Below, in pieces: positions 50,427 through 58,640 of a stretch of 64,000 bases of DNA (position 1 is the stretch's first letter; every line of letters begins with the position of its first letter). Location of the stretch: NCBI GenBank assembly GCA_943369525.1, contig CALRNL020000006.1, positions 62,001 to 126,000 of the forward strand, in the 5' to 3' direction. Source of the stretch: BAIKAL-G1 sp943369525. GTDB lineage: Bacteria > Cyanobacteriota > Cyanobacteriia > PCC-6307 > Cyanobiaceae. Below the pieces are notes generated by a model, which was given only the letters and a program-made list of their open reading frames with translations, was not told where the DNA came from and made no database searches. Position numbers and translations under genes: made by a program.

Positions 50427-50507
50427 GTCCCAAGCGAGCCCACAGCCCATTCTTCTGGAGGGGAACAAGCCGCCCGATCCAGCCCAGCCTCGGCTGCCAC
50501 CTCCCGG

Positions 50508-51857
50508 CTAGCCCGACGCGGGCAACCACTGCGCCTGAAGAATGGGTTTGGACAGCACCTCCAGCTTCAGGGAGCTGGCATCGATCAAGACCGGCATGGC
50601 GGGTCGGCTCGCCTGGTCTCGCTGGCCATGGCGATCACCAGCCGGCAACGGCCGAAGAGTCAACAGCAGCTGATTTCGGCTGGCATCAAAGTCGAGGCTG
50701 GTAGTGGGTTCCAGCTCCCAACCGGCAAGCCACCGGCGCTGCAACAGTTGGCCGCGGTGGTTGAGGGCCAGGATCTGAAGTCGGGGTTGGCCGACGCTAT
50801 CGACCAGCATCAGCCAGATGGTTCTGCCGTTGGCTGAGCAGGCGCTAGCGGCGACCCCCTCCTGGCCCTGCCAAAGGGGACGCGGCGGCTGCCCCGGTTC
50901 CACCAGCTCCAACGATCGGCTGAAATCGGGTCGGTAATGCACCAGCAGGGCCCGGCCACCACCGCGACAGAAGGCACTGAGCTCGCGACTGCCGGGCAGG
51001 ATCTGACGGGTCTGGGCCTGGCCCGGCAACCCCATCAGCATTAGGCCATCGGGATTGGGCACGACCATGGCACCGCCATGGGGAACCAGGCGGATCGGGC
51101 CACTGGTTTCCAGCGTCAGCGCCTGGGAACGACCGTCCGAATCCCAAAGCTGGGTCTTGGCCTGCCCGGAGGCAACACTGGAGCTTTGCATCAACAGATC
51201 TCCCCGCTGATTGCTGCTCAGATAGGCAAAGAGCAGTGGTCGGTTGGATAACCGCTGGGGCACACCAATTTGGGGCGGCAACAGGCCCAACTGGGCTGGC
51301 GCCAAATTGCGTTGCCTTACGGGAACTCGCCACACCTCAAGGGGCCCAAGGCGCTTGGCCCCGGCCATGACGATGCCCGATCCATCTCCCATGACCTGCA
51401 GGCTCGGCAGCGAATGCCAGATCGGACCGACGGCCTGCCAACGACCATCGTGGTGCTGCAACTGAACCTGCTGCCCCCCCTGCACCGACACCACCGCCAC
51501 GATCCGGGGCCGGGGATCCCAGCTCCACCGCTGGGATGGCAGCGGCAGCCGCCGGTGATCCAGGCCTGCCAAATCCAGGGTGATCGGTGCCGTCACCCGA
51601 CCGTCGTTGGCGAGTAACAGGCGAAGGGACTTGCCGTTTCCGAACCAGCTGGCGGGCATCGCTGGGCTGAGTCTGCTCTCCTGGGCCAGACTCGCCTGAT
51701 CCATCGGCCGACTAAAGCGGAGGTCAAGGGCCCCTGGCCCCGAACTCGTCAACGCGGGCTGGATCCCGAGCAGACGCGGCGGGCGGCGAAGCAAAAGCTG
51801 CTGCTGGACCAAAACCAGCCCAAAGCCGGCGGCCACCAAGGCGGGCCAAACCTTCAT
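50508..51857 (-). CDS. Exported propeller-like protein of unknown function, third gene of a DUF318 permease operon
   Basis: This 449-residue protein has an N-terminal hydrophobic segment (VWPALVAAGFGLVLV) acting as a signal or anchor. An Ig-like region (about 35-110) includes ALDLRFSRPMDQASLAQE, a form seen in SbsA_Ig/Big_5 domains. Repeated ~45-residue beta-strand blocks (IVAVVSVQGGQQVQL, LWDSDGRSQALTLE, QILALNHRGQLLQ) suggest a beta-propeller. No catalytic motif or heme site is seen. The ATG overlaps the stop of the TIGR03943-family gene (51854-51857), so it belongs to the permease operon. I do not know a named family. Confidence 0.65.
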   Translation of the reverse strand: MKVWPALVAAGFGLVLVQQQLLLRRPPRLLGIQPALTSSGPGALDLRFSRPMDQASLAQESRLSPAMPASWFGNGKSLRLLLANDGRVTAPITLDLAGLDHRRLPLPSQRWSWDPRPRIVAVVSVQGGQQVQLQHHDGRWQAVGPIWHSLPSLQVMGDGSGIVMAGAKRLGPLEVWRVPVRQRNLAPAQLGLLPPQIGVPQRLSNRPLLFAYLSSNQRGDLLMQSSSVASGQAKTQLWDSDGRSQALTLETSGPIRLVPHGGAMVVPNPDGLMLMGLPGQAQTRQILPGSRELSAFCRGGGRALLVHYRPDFSRSLELVEPGQPPRPLWQGQEGVAASACSANGRTIWLMLVDSVGQPRLQILALNHRGQLLQRRWLAGWELEPTTSLDFDASRNQLLLTLRPLPAGDRHGQRDQASRPAMPVLIDASSLKLEVLSKPILQAQWLPASG

Positions 51858-52528
51858 GGCTCAAAGGGGCGATCTGGCCTGGCGATCGTCCTAATCCTGG
51901 TGGGGATCACCACGCTGTGGGGCTGGCCGCCGACCTGGGCCAGGCCCATGGTTCCCTCAATCGACAGCCACTGATCCGCCAGGGGCGGGGGGCTGGACCG
52001 GGGCCAGCGCACCGGCAGACCGATCGGGGTGGCATCAGCCAGGCAGCACCGCACCAGCAGCCTCGCCAGTTGGGGTGGCCCGTCGGGCATGGCCAATACG
52101 AACCCACTGATCCGAACCGGCTGGCCGTCATAAAGGATTGGATCTGGTTCGAGCGCCAGGAGACGCACCCAGTCGGTGAGGCTGCGCTGGGCGGGAGGCA
52201 GCACAAAACCCAGCTCCTCTTGGGCTACCACCTGGCCGCCGCGGTTGGCCGCCAGATTGGAGAAGGAGGGTTGGGGCGGAAACAGCAGCATCGCCATCGC
52301 CACCAGTCCAGCCATGATCCAGCTCCAGATCTCCCTAGCGGACACCAAAGCCTGCTGGGAACGCCCCCAGCCATCGAGGGCGGCAAGCACTATCAGTAGT
52401 ATCCCAGCCAGCAGAATCAAGGGATGAAAAGGTGAACGAACCAGCAGATTGAGGCGGCCGCTGCTGAAGCTCACCAGCAACAAAGATCCCCAGAGAGCAA
52501 GACAAAACGATCGCAGTGCTTTTGCCAT
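51854..52528 (-). CDS. TIGR03943-family permease partner (YcgQ-like)
   Basis: This 224-residue protein has three N-terminal membrane segments (starting LCLALWGSLLLVSFSSG). An extracytoplasmic domain follows, with WVRLLALEPDPILYDGQPV, ISGFVLAMPDGPP and LVRCCLADATPIGLPVRW. It matches TIGR03943, nearly always encoded next to a DUF318 permease, as here (4 bp after it). I chose ATG 52528 rather than 52564, which would overlap the permease. A cysteine pair in RCCLADA could bind metal, but that is inference. Confidence 0.78.
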   Translation of the reverse strand: MAKALRSFCLALWGSLLLVSFSSGRLNLLVRSPFHPLILLAGILLIVLAALDGWGRSQQALVSAREIWSWIMAGLVAMAMLLFPPQPSFSNLAANRGGQVVAQEELGFVLPPAQRSLTDWVRLLALEPDPILYDGQPVRISGFVLAMPDGPPQLARLLVRCCLADATPIGLPVRWPRSSPPPLADQWLSIEGTMGLAQVGGQPHSVVIPTRIRTIARPDRPFEP

Positions 52529-52532
52529 GGCT

Positions 52533-53492
52533 TCAGAGCTGCCAAAGGTTGACCCCCTGGCCAATCAATAACACGAGCACGGAGGTGCCCACTGCCGTAA
52601 GAGCAATGGCGCCAGGTCTCAGCAGGATTCCAAACAAGCCCAACGATTTGAGGTCAATCACGGGGCCCAGCAGGAGAAAGGCCAACAGGGCCCCGGGGGT
52701 GACAAGGCCGGCAAAACCAAGCGCCAAAAAGGCATCCACACTGGAACAGACCGAAACCACCACAGCAAGAAGCATCAGGCTGATGATCGAAAGCGTTGGC
52801 GCATCCCCCACGGCCAGCAACCAGCTCCGCGGCAAAAATGTTTGCACCAGGGAGGCGATGGCGCAACCGAGCACCAGCAGGGTTGTCAGGTTCAAGAACT
52901 CGCGAAGCCCATGGCCGAGCAGGTCGCCAATCGACAGTCGCGGCGCCACGGCAGGCAAGCCGGCCTCCTGCCCCAGGACTCCGCCGCGGCGTTCTAACAG
53001 ATTCAGCTGCACCAGCGGCAGGTTCAGCCTGCGTTCCTCTAGAAGCCCAGGTTGTAGCAGGTCCTGCTCAGGCACCAGGCGCAAGAGGGGGGCCAGCACC
53101 ATGGCGATGACCAGGGCTCCCAGGGGTCGGGCAGCCAGCAGCCAGGGCTGGTCTGGGAACGCGGCCCAGGTACTGGCCAACACAATCGGATTCAGCACTG
53201 GCGCCGCAAACAAAAACCCCAGGGCGGTGGCCAGGGGTGTACCGGAAGCCAGCAGACGCCTGGCGACCGGAACGTTGCCGCATTCACAGGCTGGCAGGGC
53301 AAAGCCCAGGGCCGCTCCGGTCAGGGGCCCGAGCAACGGATGGGCTGGCAAGTGCCGCAGCCAGCGCCCACCTGGGTTGAGCCCGCGCACCAACGTGGCA
53401 ATCGCAACGCCAATCAACAGAAACGGCAAGGCCTCGATCACCAGTCCCTGGAAGACGGCCCAAAGGTTGGCAAGGGTGTCGAAGCCGATCAC
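52533..53492 (-). CDS. DUF318-family permease (YcgR-like)
   Basis: This 319-residue membrane protein has about eight segments and a GTG start. The conserved PACECGNVPVARRLL and VVSVCSSVDAFLALGFAGL motifs define the family, whose cysteines may handle metal or a thiol-linked substrate. The transported solute is not known. The gene is divergent from the Fur-family regulator (90-bp gap), and the downstream TIGR03943 and propeller-like genes complete a three-gene unit. The location beside zur and znuA suggests a role in zinc or other divalent metal handling. Confidence 0.8.
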   Translation of the reverse strand: MIGFDTLANLWAVFQGLVIEALPFLLIGVAIATLVRGLNPGGRWLRHLPAHPLLGPLTGAALGFALPACECGNVPVARRLLASGTPLATALGFLFAAPVLNPIVLASTWAAFPDQPWLLAARPLGALVIAMVLAPLLRLVPEQDLLQPGLLEERRLNLPLVQLNLLERRGGVLGQEAGLPAVAPRLSIGDLLGHGLREFLNLTTLLVLGCAIASLVQTFLPRSWLLAVGDAPTLSIISLMLLAVVVSVCSSVDAFLALGFAGLVTPGALLAFLLLGPVIDLKSLGLFGILLRPGAIALTAVGTSVLVLLIGQGVNLWQL

Positions 53493-53582
53493 AACTGCGT
53501 CAACCCAGGTTGGATTACAGGTCTAAATCAGTCCACGCCCTGACACACGTCCATAGGATCACGGGGTCGTTTCCACCTGGCC

Positions 53583-53990
53583 ATGGCCCGCCCGGTCGCA
53601 GCAGCAGCCCTCCATGACAAGCAGGAGCAGCTTCTTGCGCTGTTGCGCCTGGCAGAAACGGAGCTGACGGGCCAGCAGGTGCATGCCCAGTTGCGCCAGG
53701 GGGACTTGCCGATGGGCTTGGCCACGGTTTATCGCCACCTGCGCCTGCTGCAGCAACGGGGCTTGGTGCGCTGCCGCCACCTGCCCAGTGGCGAGGCCCT
53801 CTATGCCCCCACCGAACGGGATGAGCACCATCTCACCTGCGTTGACTGCGGCGTCACCACAGCCCTAGAGCACTGCCCCATGGCCGAGGTGCACCTCCAT
53901 GGCGACCAGGCCGCCAACTTTCAGCTGCTCTTCCACACCCTGGAGTTTTTTGGGCTGTGCAGCAAGTGCCAGCAGCGCCCCGACGACTGA
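53583..53990 (+). CDS. zur: Fur-family metalloregulator, probably Zur
   Basis: This 135-residue repressor has an N-terminal winged helix (ELTGQQVHAQLRQGDLPMGLATVYRHLRLLQQRGLV) with the TVYRHL recognition helix. The dimerisation/metal domain includes DEHHLTCVDCG and a second CxxC (LCSKCQQ), forming the structural zinc site. The context (divergent DUF318 permease and downstream znuA with a 7-1-7 palindrome) points to Zur rather than Fur or PerR. It lacks the long His-rich N-terminus seen in some Zurs. Sequence alone cannot fully exclude Fur. Confidence 0.82.
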   Translation: MARPVAAAALHDKQEQLLALLRLAETELTGQQVHAQLRQGDLPMGLATVYRHLRLLQQRGLVRCRHLPSGEALYAPTERDEHHLTCVDCGVTTALEHCPMAEVHLHGDQAANFQLLFHTLEFFGLCSKCQQRPDD

Positions 53991-54232
53991 ACCGGCCGAT
54001 GGCGAGGGGAGGCTCGACGCCAAAGGCGAGACGCGCCGGAGCCTGGGACGCAAAGACCAGAGGCAACCGCGGACCCAGCCCCTCCGCCAGAACCGAGACC
54101 GCCTGGGCGAAAGCCCCCTGGACTACGGAGATCTGACCTGAGAGCACTGGCCCAGGGACAGGTGGACCAGAAGCATTGGGCGGGACCGACAGGCCGAGAG
54201 AGCCGAGGCAAGAAGGGAGATGGGATTTAAGA

Positions 54233-54247
54233 TGAGAACGGTTATCA
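54233..54247 (+). promoter_or_regulatory. Zur-box-like operator of znuA
   Basis: TGAGAAC-G-GTTATCA is a 7-1-7 inverted repeat with one mismatch (54233-54239 and 54241-54247). It matches the form of bacterial Zur/Fur operators (TGATAAC-type half sites). It lies 46 bp before the znuA start. The 300-bp gap 53991-54293 has no other clear feature. Confidence 0.78.
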
Positions 54248-54293
54248 TTTTGAGCAATGGCGGTGACTGCCGCTCCCCATCAGGTCTGCCCGC

Positions 54294-55490
54294 GTGCTCC
54301 CTCGTCCACAGCCAGCCCGCACAAACCGCCGTCTTGCCAGCGCTTGCGCCGCCGCCTTTGCGATCGGGCCTGCCGTTCTGCTCGCAGCTTGCGCCCCCAA
54401 CGCCAGGCCGGAGGTGGTGGCCGCCGATGGCGTGCTCTGCGACATCACCCAGCGACTGGCGGCCCGGGACCTCCAGGTGGCCTGCCTGTTGCAACCCGGC
54501 GATGACCCGCACCAGTTCAACCTCACGCCCCAGCAGAGCCGTGATCTCCAGGGGGCCCGGCTGGTGCTGATCAACGGCTACGGCCTCACCCCAGCCCTGG
54601 CGAAACAAACCAAAAAGATCGCCGTGGCCGAGCAGGCCGTGCCCGAAAGCCCCAGGCTGGAGGCCCTAGCCGGGGGCCATGGAGAAGAGCATGGCGACGA
54701 CCATGGCAACGACCATGCCACCCAGGCAAAGCAGCAGTCCAGCCAAACGGAATCCCCAAGCAAGCACGACAGCCACGCCAACCAGCACTCCAGCGGGGAC
54801 AGCCCCGAAAGAGACAAGACCAACGGCGCCATCCCCAACGAATCCGTCCAACGCCGAGACAAGCCGAGGGAGGACGGCCATCGCCACGGCGACCAGGATC
54901 CCCATGTTTGGCATGATCCCGTCCAGGCCAGCGCCATGGTGAAGCTGGTAGCCCAGAAGCTCGAAGCCCTCAAGCCCGCTGCCCGCGAGCGGATCGCCAG
55001 CAGGGCTACGGCGATGGTGGCCGTGTTGCAGCAACTGGACCGCTGGAACCGCCAGCAACTGGCCACCAGGCCAACCCCCACCAGCCCCCTGGCCACGGGC
55101 CACCGCGCCTTCGCCAGCCTGGCTCGGGCCTACGGCCTGCGGGAATTGCCGGTGGTGGACTCGCTCAGCAGTAGCCAGAGCCTGCGGCCCCAGGCCTTCG
55201 AGGCGGTACTACGGGAACTCAAGCGCAGGCAGGTGACGATGCTGTTCGCCGAGACCCTCCCCGCCAGCAAGTCGTTGCAACGGATCAGCGCCCTCAGCGG
55301 AGTGCCAATCGCGTCAGCCCCCCTAGTGGCCGATGGCCTGGCCAAGGCCACCACCCCCCAATCCCCTGGGGCCAGCTCCCTCGTCGCCACCCTCACCGCC
55401 AACACCTGCCTGATCGTCACTGGCCACAAGGGCCAGTGCGACCAGCCAGGCCGGGACCACCTCGTTCAGCAATGGGTCGCCATTCAATAG
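54294..55490 (+). CDS. znuA: Zinc ABC transporter substrate-binding lipoprotein ZnuA
   Basis: This 398-residue binding protein has a lipobox (LLAAC, Cys ~33). The cluster A-I fold shows DDPHQFNLTP (first zinc His), a long His/Asp-rich loop of ~75 residues (GHGEEHGDDHGNDH through HRHGDQDPHVWHDP), TGHRAFASLARAYGL and the C-terminal half. The His-rich loop is typical of zinc-specific ZnuA. The start is GTG at 54294, because an in-frame stop at 54264 excludes earlier starts. A Zur-like palindrome precedes it. znuB and znuC are not in the window. An SLH porin follows after 50 bp. Confidence 0.9.
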   Translation: MLPRPQPARTNRRLASACAAAFAIGPAVLLAACAPNARPEVVAADGVLCDITQRLAARDLQVACLLQPGDDPHQFNLTPQQSRDLQGARLVLINGYGLTPALAKQTKKIAVAEQAVPESPRLEALAGGHGEEHGDDHGNDHATQAKQQSSQTESPSKHDSHANQHSSGDSPERDKTNGAIPNESVQRRDKPREDGHRHGDQDPHVWHDPVQASAMVKLVAQKLEALKPAARERIASRATAMVAVLQQLDRWNRQQLATRPTPTSPLATGHRAFASLARAYGLRELPVVDSLSSSQSLRPQAFEAVLRELKRRQVTMLFAETLPASKSLQRISALSGVPIASAPLVADGLAKATTPQSPGASSLVATLTANTCLIVTGHKGQCDQPGRDHLVQQWVAIQ

Positions 55491-55540
55491 GCCCGCTCCA
55501 GGGCAAAAAACCTGAACAACAACCGCTTCCAACCCTAACC

Positions 55541-57139
55541 GTGAACAAGCAGCTATTGCACCTGGGCTCAACGATGGCATTGATAGCGCTTAATCCCAGC
55601 CCCGGTAATTCTGAAACGTTAAAAACCGGAGAGGCAACCCGGTACGCCAACCAAACAGGGGCCATCAGTATTTCCCAGTTTTCGGACATTCAGCCCACCG
55701 ATTGGACCTATCAGGCCCTCTCTAATTTATTAGAACGCTATGGCTGCGTAGCAGGCTATCCCAACGCCACCTTCGAAAGTAAGAAGGCGATTAGCCGCTT
55801 TGAAGCGGCCGCCCTATTGAACGCCTGCCTAGAGCGCGTTACCGAGACGAGTGATCAACTGAAAAAGCTAACAAAGGAATTCGAAAAGGAACTGGCGATC
55901 CTCAAGGGTCGCGTCGATGGACTCGCAACCCGAGTGGGCGAACTGGAGGCCAATCAATTCTCCACCACAACGAAGCTTTCAGGCCAAGCCACCTACGTCA
56001 TTGGCGCAAATACCTTCAGTGGCAATGCCATAAATACCCAGGTAAACACATTCAACTTGAGGGATGGAAGCACAATCAATCTGCCCAACGCGACCACCTT
56101 TAACTACGATCTACAGCTGAGCCTTGACACCAGCTTTAGCGGCAAAGATTTACTTAGAACCATACTTCGAGCCGGCGACTTTGGCTCCAGTGCATTTGGT
56201 GGCTTTCCGGAAGCACTCAGCCTTTCCACCCTTGAGACGGCCTTTCAAGAAGAAGCGGGCGCCAACATCCTTGGGATCGACAAACTTTACTATCAGCTGC
56301 CATTGGGCCATGGCTTTACGGCAACAGTTGGTCCTCGTGTCGGCCAAGAAGACATGCTTGCGCTATGGCCAAGTGCCTATCCGGCCGACACGATTCTCAA
56401 CGCACTCACCCTTAACGGCGCACCAGCAGCCTACAACAAAAATCTAGGAGCAGGCGCTGGCCTTTGGTGGCAATATGAAGGCTATGGCGTAAGCGCAAAC
56501 TATGTCGCTAGCCGGGGCAACATCGGGGCCCTTGGCGATCCGTCGGATACAACTGGAGGCCTGGGAAGTAAAAGCTCTGGGGCAAGCGCAAGCATTCAAC
56601 TTGGTTACGTAACAAATCAGTGGGGACTGGCAGCCATTTGGAGTCAGATCCAGCCATTGACAACCATTCCAGGCGGCACGCCAATGATTCAAACGGCCAC
56701 GAACGACCCATCCAGCCAAGCCAGCACCAATGCCTTTGGCCTCAGTGGCTTCTGGCAACCTTTGTCAACAGGCTGGATACCGTCAATCAGCCTGGGCTGG
56801 GGCATCAACAGCACCACTTACCAAACGGAGCAAGCAGGTGCCAGTGTGAGCACAAGCCAATCCTGGATGGCAGGGCTGCAATGGAAAGACGTGCTTGCCA
56901 AAGGCAACGACTTTGGGATGGCCGTAGGCCAACCTGTCTTTGCTACCGCCTTGACAGGCTCCACAATCCCTGAAGACGGCAACTTCATCTGGGAATGGTG
57001 GTACAAGCTACAAATTTCCGATCACATTACCGTTACGCCTGCCCTAATCTATCTAAGCAGGCCACTAGGGCAAAGCACCCCATCAGGTCAAACCTTTAGC
57101 CAGCTCGGCGGCCTCATCAAAACCACCTTCACGTTCTAA
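55541..57139 (+). CDS. Cyanobacterial SLH-domain outer-membrane porin
   Basis: This 532-residue protein has a GTG start and a short signal-like start (MNKQLLHLGSTMALIAL). An SLH domain (~46-105, FSDIQPTDWTYQALSNLLERYGC) binds peptidoglycan-linked polymer. A coiled-coil (~104-140) and a beta-barrel ending in the typical aromatic residue (TFTF) follow. This is the usual cyanobacterial Som/iron-uptake porin architecture. It follows znuA by 50 bp with no terminator and no separate operator seen, so it may be zinc regulated. It is visibly richer in A/T and in TTA, AAA and ATT codons than its neighbours. Confidence 0.88.
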   Translation: MNKQLLHLGSTMALIALNPSPGNSETLKTGEATRYANQTGAISISQFSDIQPTDWTYQALSNLLERYGCVAGYPNATFESKKAISRFEAAALLNACLERVTETSDQLKKLTKEFEKELAILKGRVDGLATRVGELEANQFSTTTKLSGQATYVIGANTFSGNAINTQVNTFNLRDGSTINLPNATTFNYDLQLSLDTSFSGKDLLRTILRAGDFGSSAFGGFPEALSLSTLETAFQEEAGANILGIDKLYYQLPLGHGFTATVGPRVGQEDMLALWPSAYPADTILNALTLNGAPAAYNKNLGAGAGLWWQYEGYGVSANYVASRGNIGALGDPSDTTGGLGSKSSGASASIQLGYVTNQWGLAAIWSQIQPLTTIPGGTPMIQTATNDPSSQASTNAFGLSGFWQPLSTGWIPSISLGWGINSTTYQTEQAGASVSTSQSWMAGLQWKDVLAKGNDFGMAVGQPVFATALTGSTIPEDGNFIWEWWYKLQISDHITVTPALIYLSRPLGQSTPSGQTFSQLGGLIKTTFTF

Positions 57140-57233
57140 AGACATGGACCGGAGCCCGAAGACAATTCAAAATCGACAAGCAAGTAGCACCATGCAACCC
57201 ATACTAAACAAGACCATATGCCCCAAACCCCAG

Positions 57234-57257
57234 GGCCCTACCTAGACATAGGGGGCC
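57234..57257. terminator. Hairpin downstream of the porin gene
   Basis: GGCCCTA (57234-57240) pairs with TAGGG..CC (57249-57257, a 2-nt bulge) around an 8-nt loop, in the 221-bp gap between the convergent porin and cbbX genes. It is A-rich on one side but lacks a clear T-tract. The rest of the gap shows nothing I can assign. Confidence 0.4.
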
Positions 57258-57360
57258 ACAAGCGAAGCGCAAGCTAAAAAAGCAGCAAAATGGCCTATGC
57301 ATCGAAAAGCTAACCGCCCCAGCCTCGCAAAGCGGACGAGATGGCTACCATGGCAACGAC

Positions 57361-58332
57361 CTAACGCCGTGGTCTGGGTTCATCGGTTAACGGCGCGCTG
57401 GGATCCAAACCCTCCAGCTCCCCAGCAAACACGCGGCTGGCGGTGATGTCCTCGGCCTCGATCGTGATCAGGTCGCGCTTGGTAAGACCCGAGCCCATGG
57501 CGTTGAACAGCCGATTGGCCTGGCGCATGCGGGTCCGGTCAATGGCATTGCGGATCGAGCGGGCATTGGCAAAGAAGGGCAACAGCATCCGCCGTTGAAT
57601 GTAGTCCGAAAAAACCACAGCGGCCTCCTCGCTAAGCCGATAGTTTTCACGAGCCAGAATAAGCTTGGCGATCGCCAGCAACTCCGGAGCGCTGTAATCG
57701 GGGAAATCAATATGGTTGGCCACTCGGGAGGAAAGGCCTGGATTAGACTGATAAAACACATCCATCCGGTCCTTGTAACCAGCAAAAATCACCACCAGAT
57801 CGTCCCGATTTGCCTCCATCACCTGCAGCAGGATCTCAATCGCTTCAGCGCCATAATCCCGTTCATTTTCGGGGCGATAGAGGTAATAGGCCTCGTCAAT
57901 GAATAGAACGCCCCCCATCGCTTTTTTGAGGATCTCGCGGGTCTTGGGCGCCGTGTGGCCGATATATTGCCCGACCAGATCATCACGGGTGGCCGTCACC
58001 ACGTGCCCCTTGCGTACATAGCCAAGGCGATGCAGGATCTGGGACATGCGCTCGGCCACCGTGGTCTTGCCGGTGCCAGGACGGCCGGTGAATGACATAT
58101 GGAGGCTGGGGGCGGTGGTGGCAAGTCCCACCTGCTTCCGGGCCCGCTCCACCACCAGCAGGGCGGCGATTTCCCGGATGCGGGTTTTCACGGGCCGCAA
58201 ACCAATCAGATCGCGATCGAGTTGGTCGAGCACCTCCTTGATATGGCCGGCCTCATAGGCCGCTTTGAGATCGACCGGGGTGAGGTCGTCGTTGGCTGCG
58301 AGGGCTGCCTGATCAGGATCAGAGCAGGCCAT
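57361..58332 (-). CDS. cbbX: CbbX-like AAA+ red-type Rubisco activase
   Basis: This 323-residue AAA+ protein has Walker A TGRPGTGKTT (~82-91), Walker B MGGVLFIDEAYYL, YRPENERDYGAEAIEILLQVME and IFAGYKDRMD with sensor and pore elements. All fit CbbX. It remodels inhibited Rubisco by pulling the large-subunit C-terminus, and occurs in alpha-cyanobacteria with form IA Rubisco. I prefer the ATG at 58332 (MACSDPDQAALAANDD), which overlaps the acRAF stop by 14 bp, over 58377. It ends the leftward carboxysome-satellite transcript. Confidence 0.9.
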   Translation of the reverse strand: MACSDPDQAALAANDDLTPVDLKAAYEAGHIKEVLDQLDRDLIGLRPVKTRIREIAALLVVERARKQVGLATTAPSLHMSFTGRPGTGKTTVAERMSQILHRLGYVRKGHVVTATRDDLVGQYIGHTAPKTREILKKAMGGVLFIDEAYYLYRPENERDYGAEAIEILLQVMEANRDDLVVIFAGYKDRMDVFYQSNPGLSSRVANHIDFPDYSAPELLAIAKLILARENYRLSEEAAVVFSDYIQRRMLLPFFANARSIRNAIDRTRMRQANRLFNAMGSGLTKRDLITIEAEDITASRVFAGELEGLDPSAPLTDEPRPRR

Positions 58333-58564
58333 CAATGGCGGCCGCAAAGGCTTGGTCGACATCGCCGATGGCGGCATCCTCCACTTCAGCGCGCAGGGTG
58401 ATATTCACGTAAGTGCGGCCAAAGCTGATATCGGGAAAGCGGCTTTGCTGCTCAGACAGCGTGTTAAGGCGCTCCAAAAACACCCGGGTGGCTTCGTAGT
58501 CACTGAATTCGATCCGGCGCTCAAGCCGATCGGGGCGGGGTCGCTGGGTCCAGGGCTGCTCCAT
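58319..58564 (-). CDS. acRAF-type pterin-dehydratase-like Rubisco assembly factor
   Basis: This 81-residue protein begins MEQPWTQRPRPDRLERRIEF and contains DYEATRVFLERLNTL, FPDISFGRTYVNITLR and a C-terminal AFAAAID. It resembles pterin-4a-carbinolamine dehydratase but lacks the catalytic HHP-type motif, as does acRAF of alpha-carboxysome clusters, which assists Rubisco assembly. The stop overlaps the cbbX start. It is separated from chpX by 76 bp. Confidence 0.78.
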   Translation of the reverse strand: MEQPWTQRPRPDRLERRIEFSDYEATRVFLERLNTLSEQQSRFPDISFGRTYVNITLRAEVEDAAIGDVDQAFAAAIDGLL

Positions 58565-58640
58565 GACTTGAATGTAGAACTTCGTGGGCTGGGCACAGGG
58601 GCTCCCGGACCCGGGGGGCCTGGAAGCAGCAGGCCTGGGA

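Noticed and set aside
48893..50507. Chromosomal origin beside dnaA
   Set aside because: No cluster of DnaA boxes or AT-rich unwinding element is visible on either side, and dnaN is absent.
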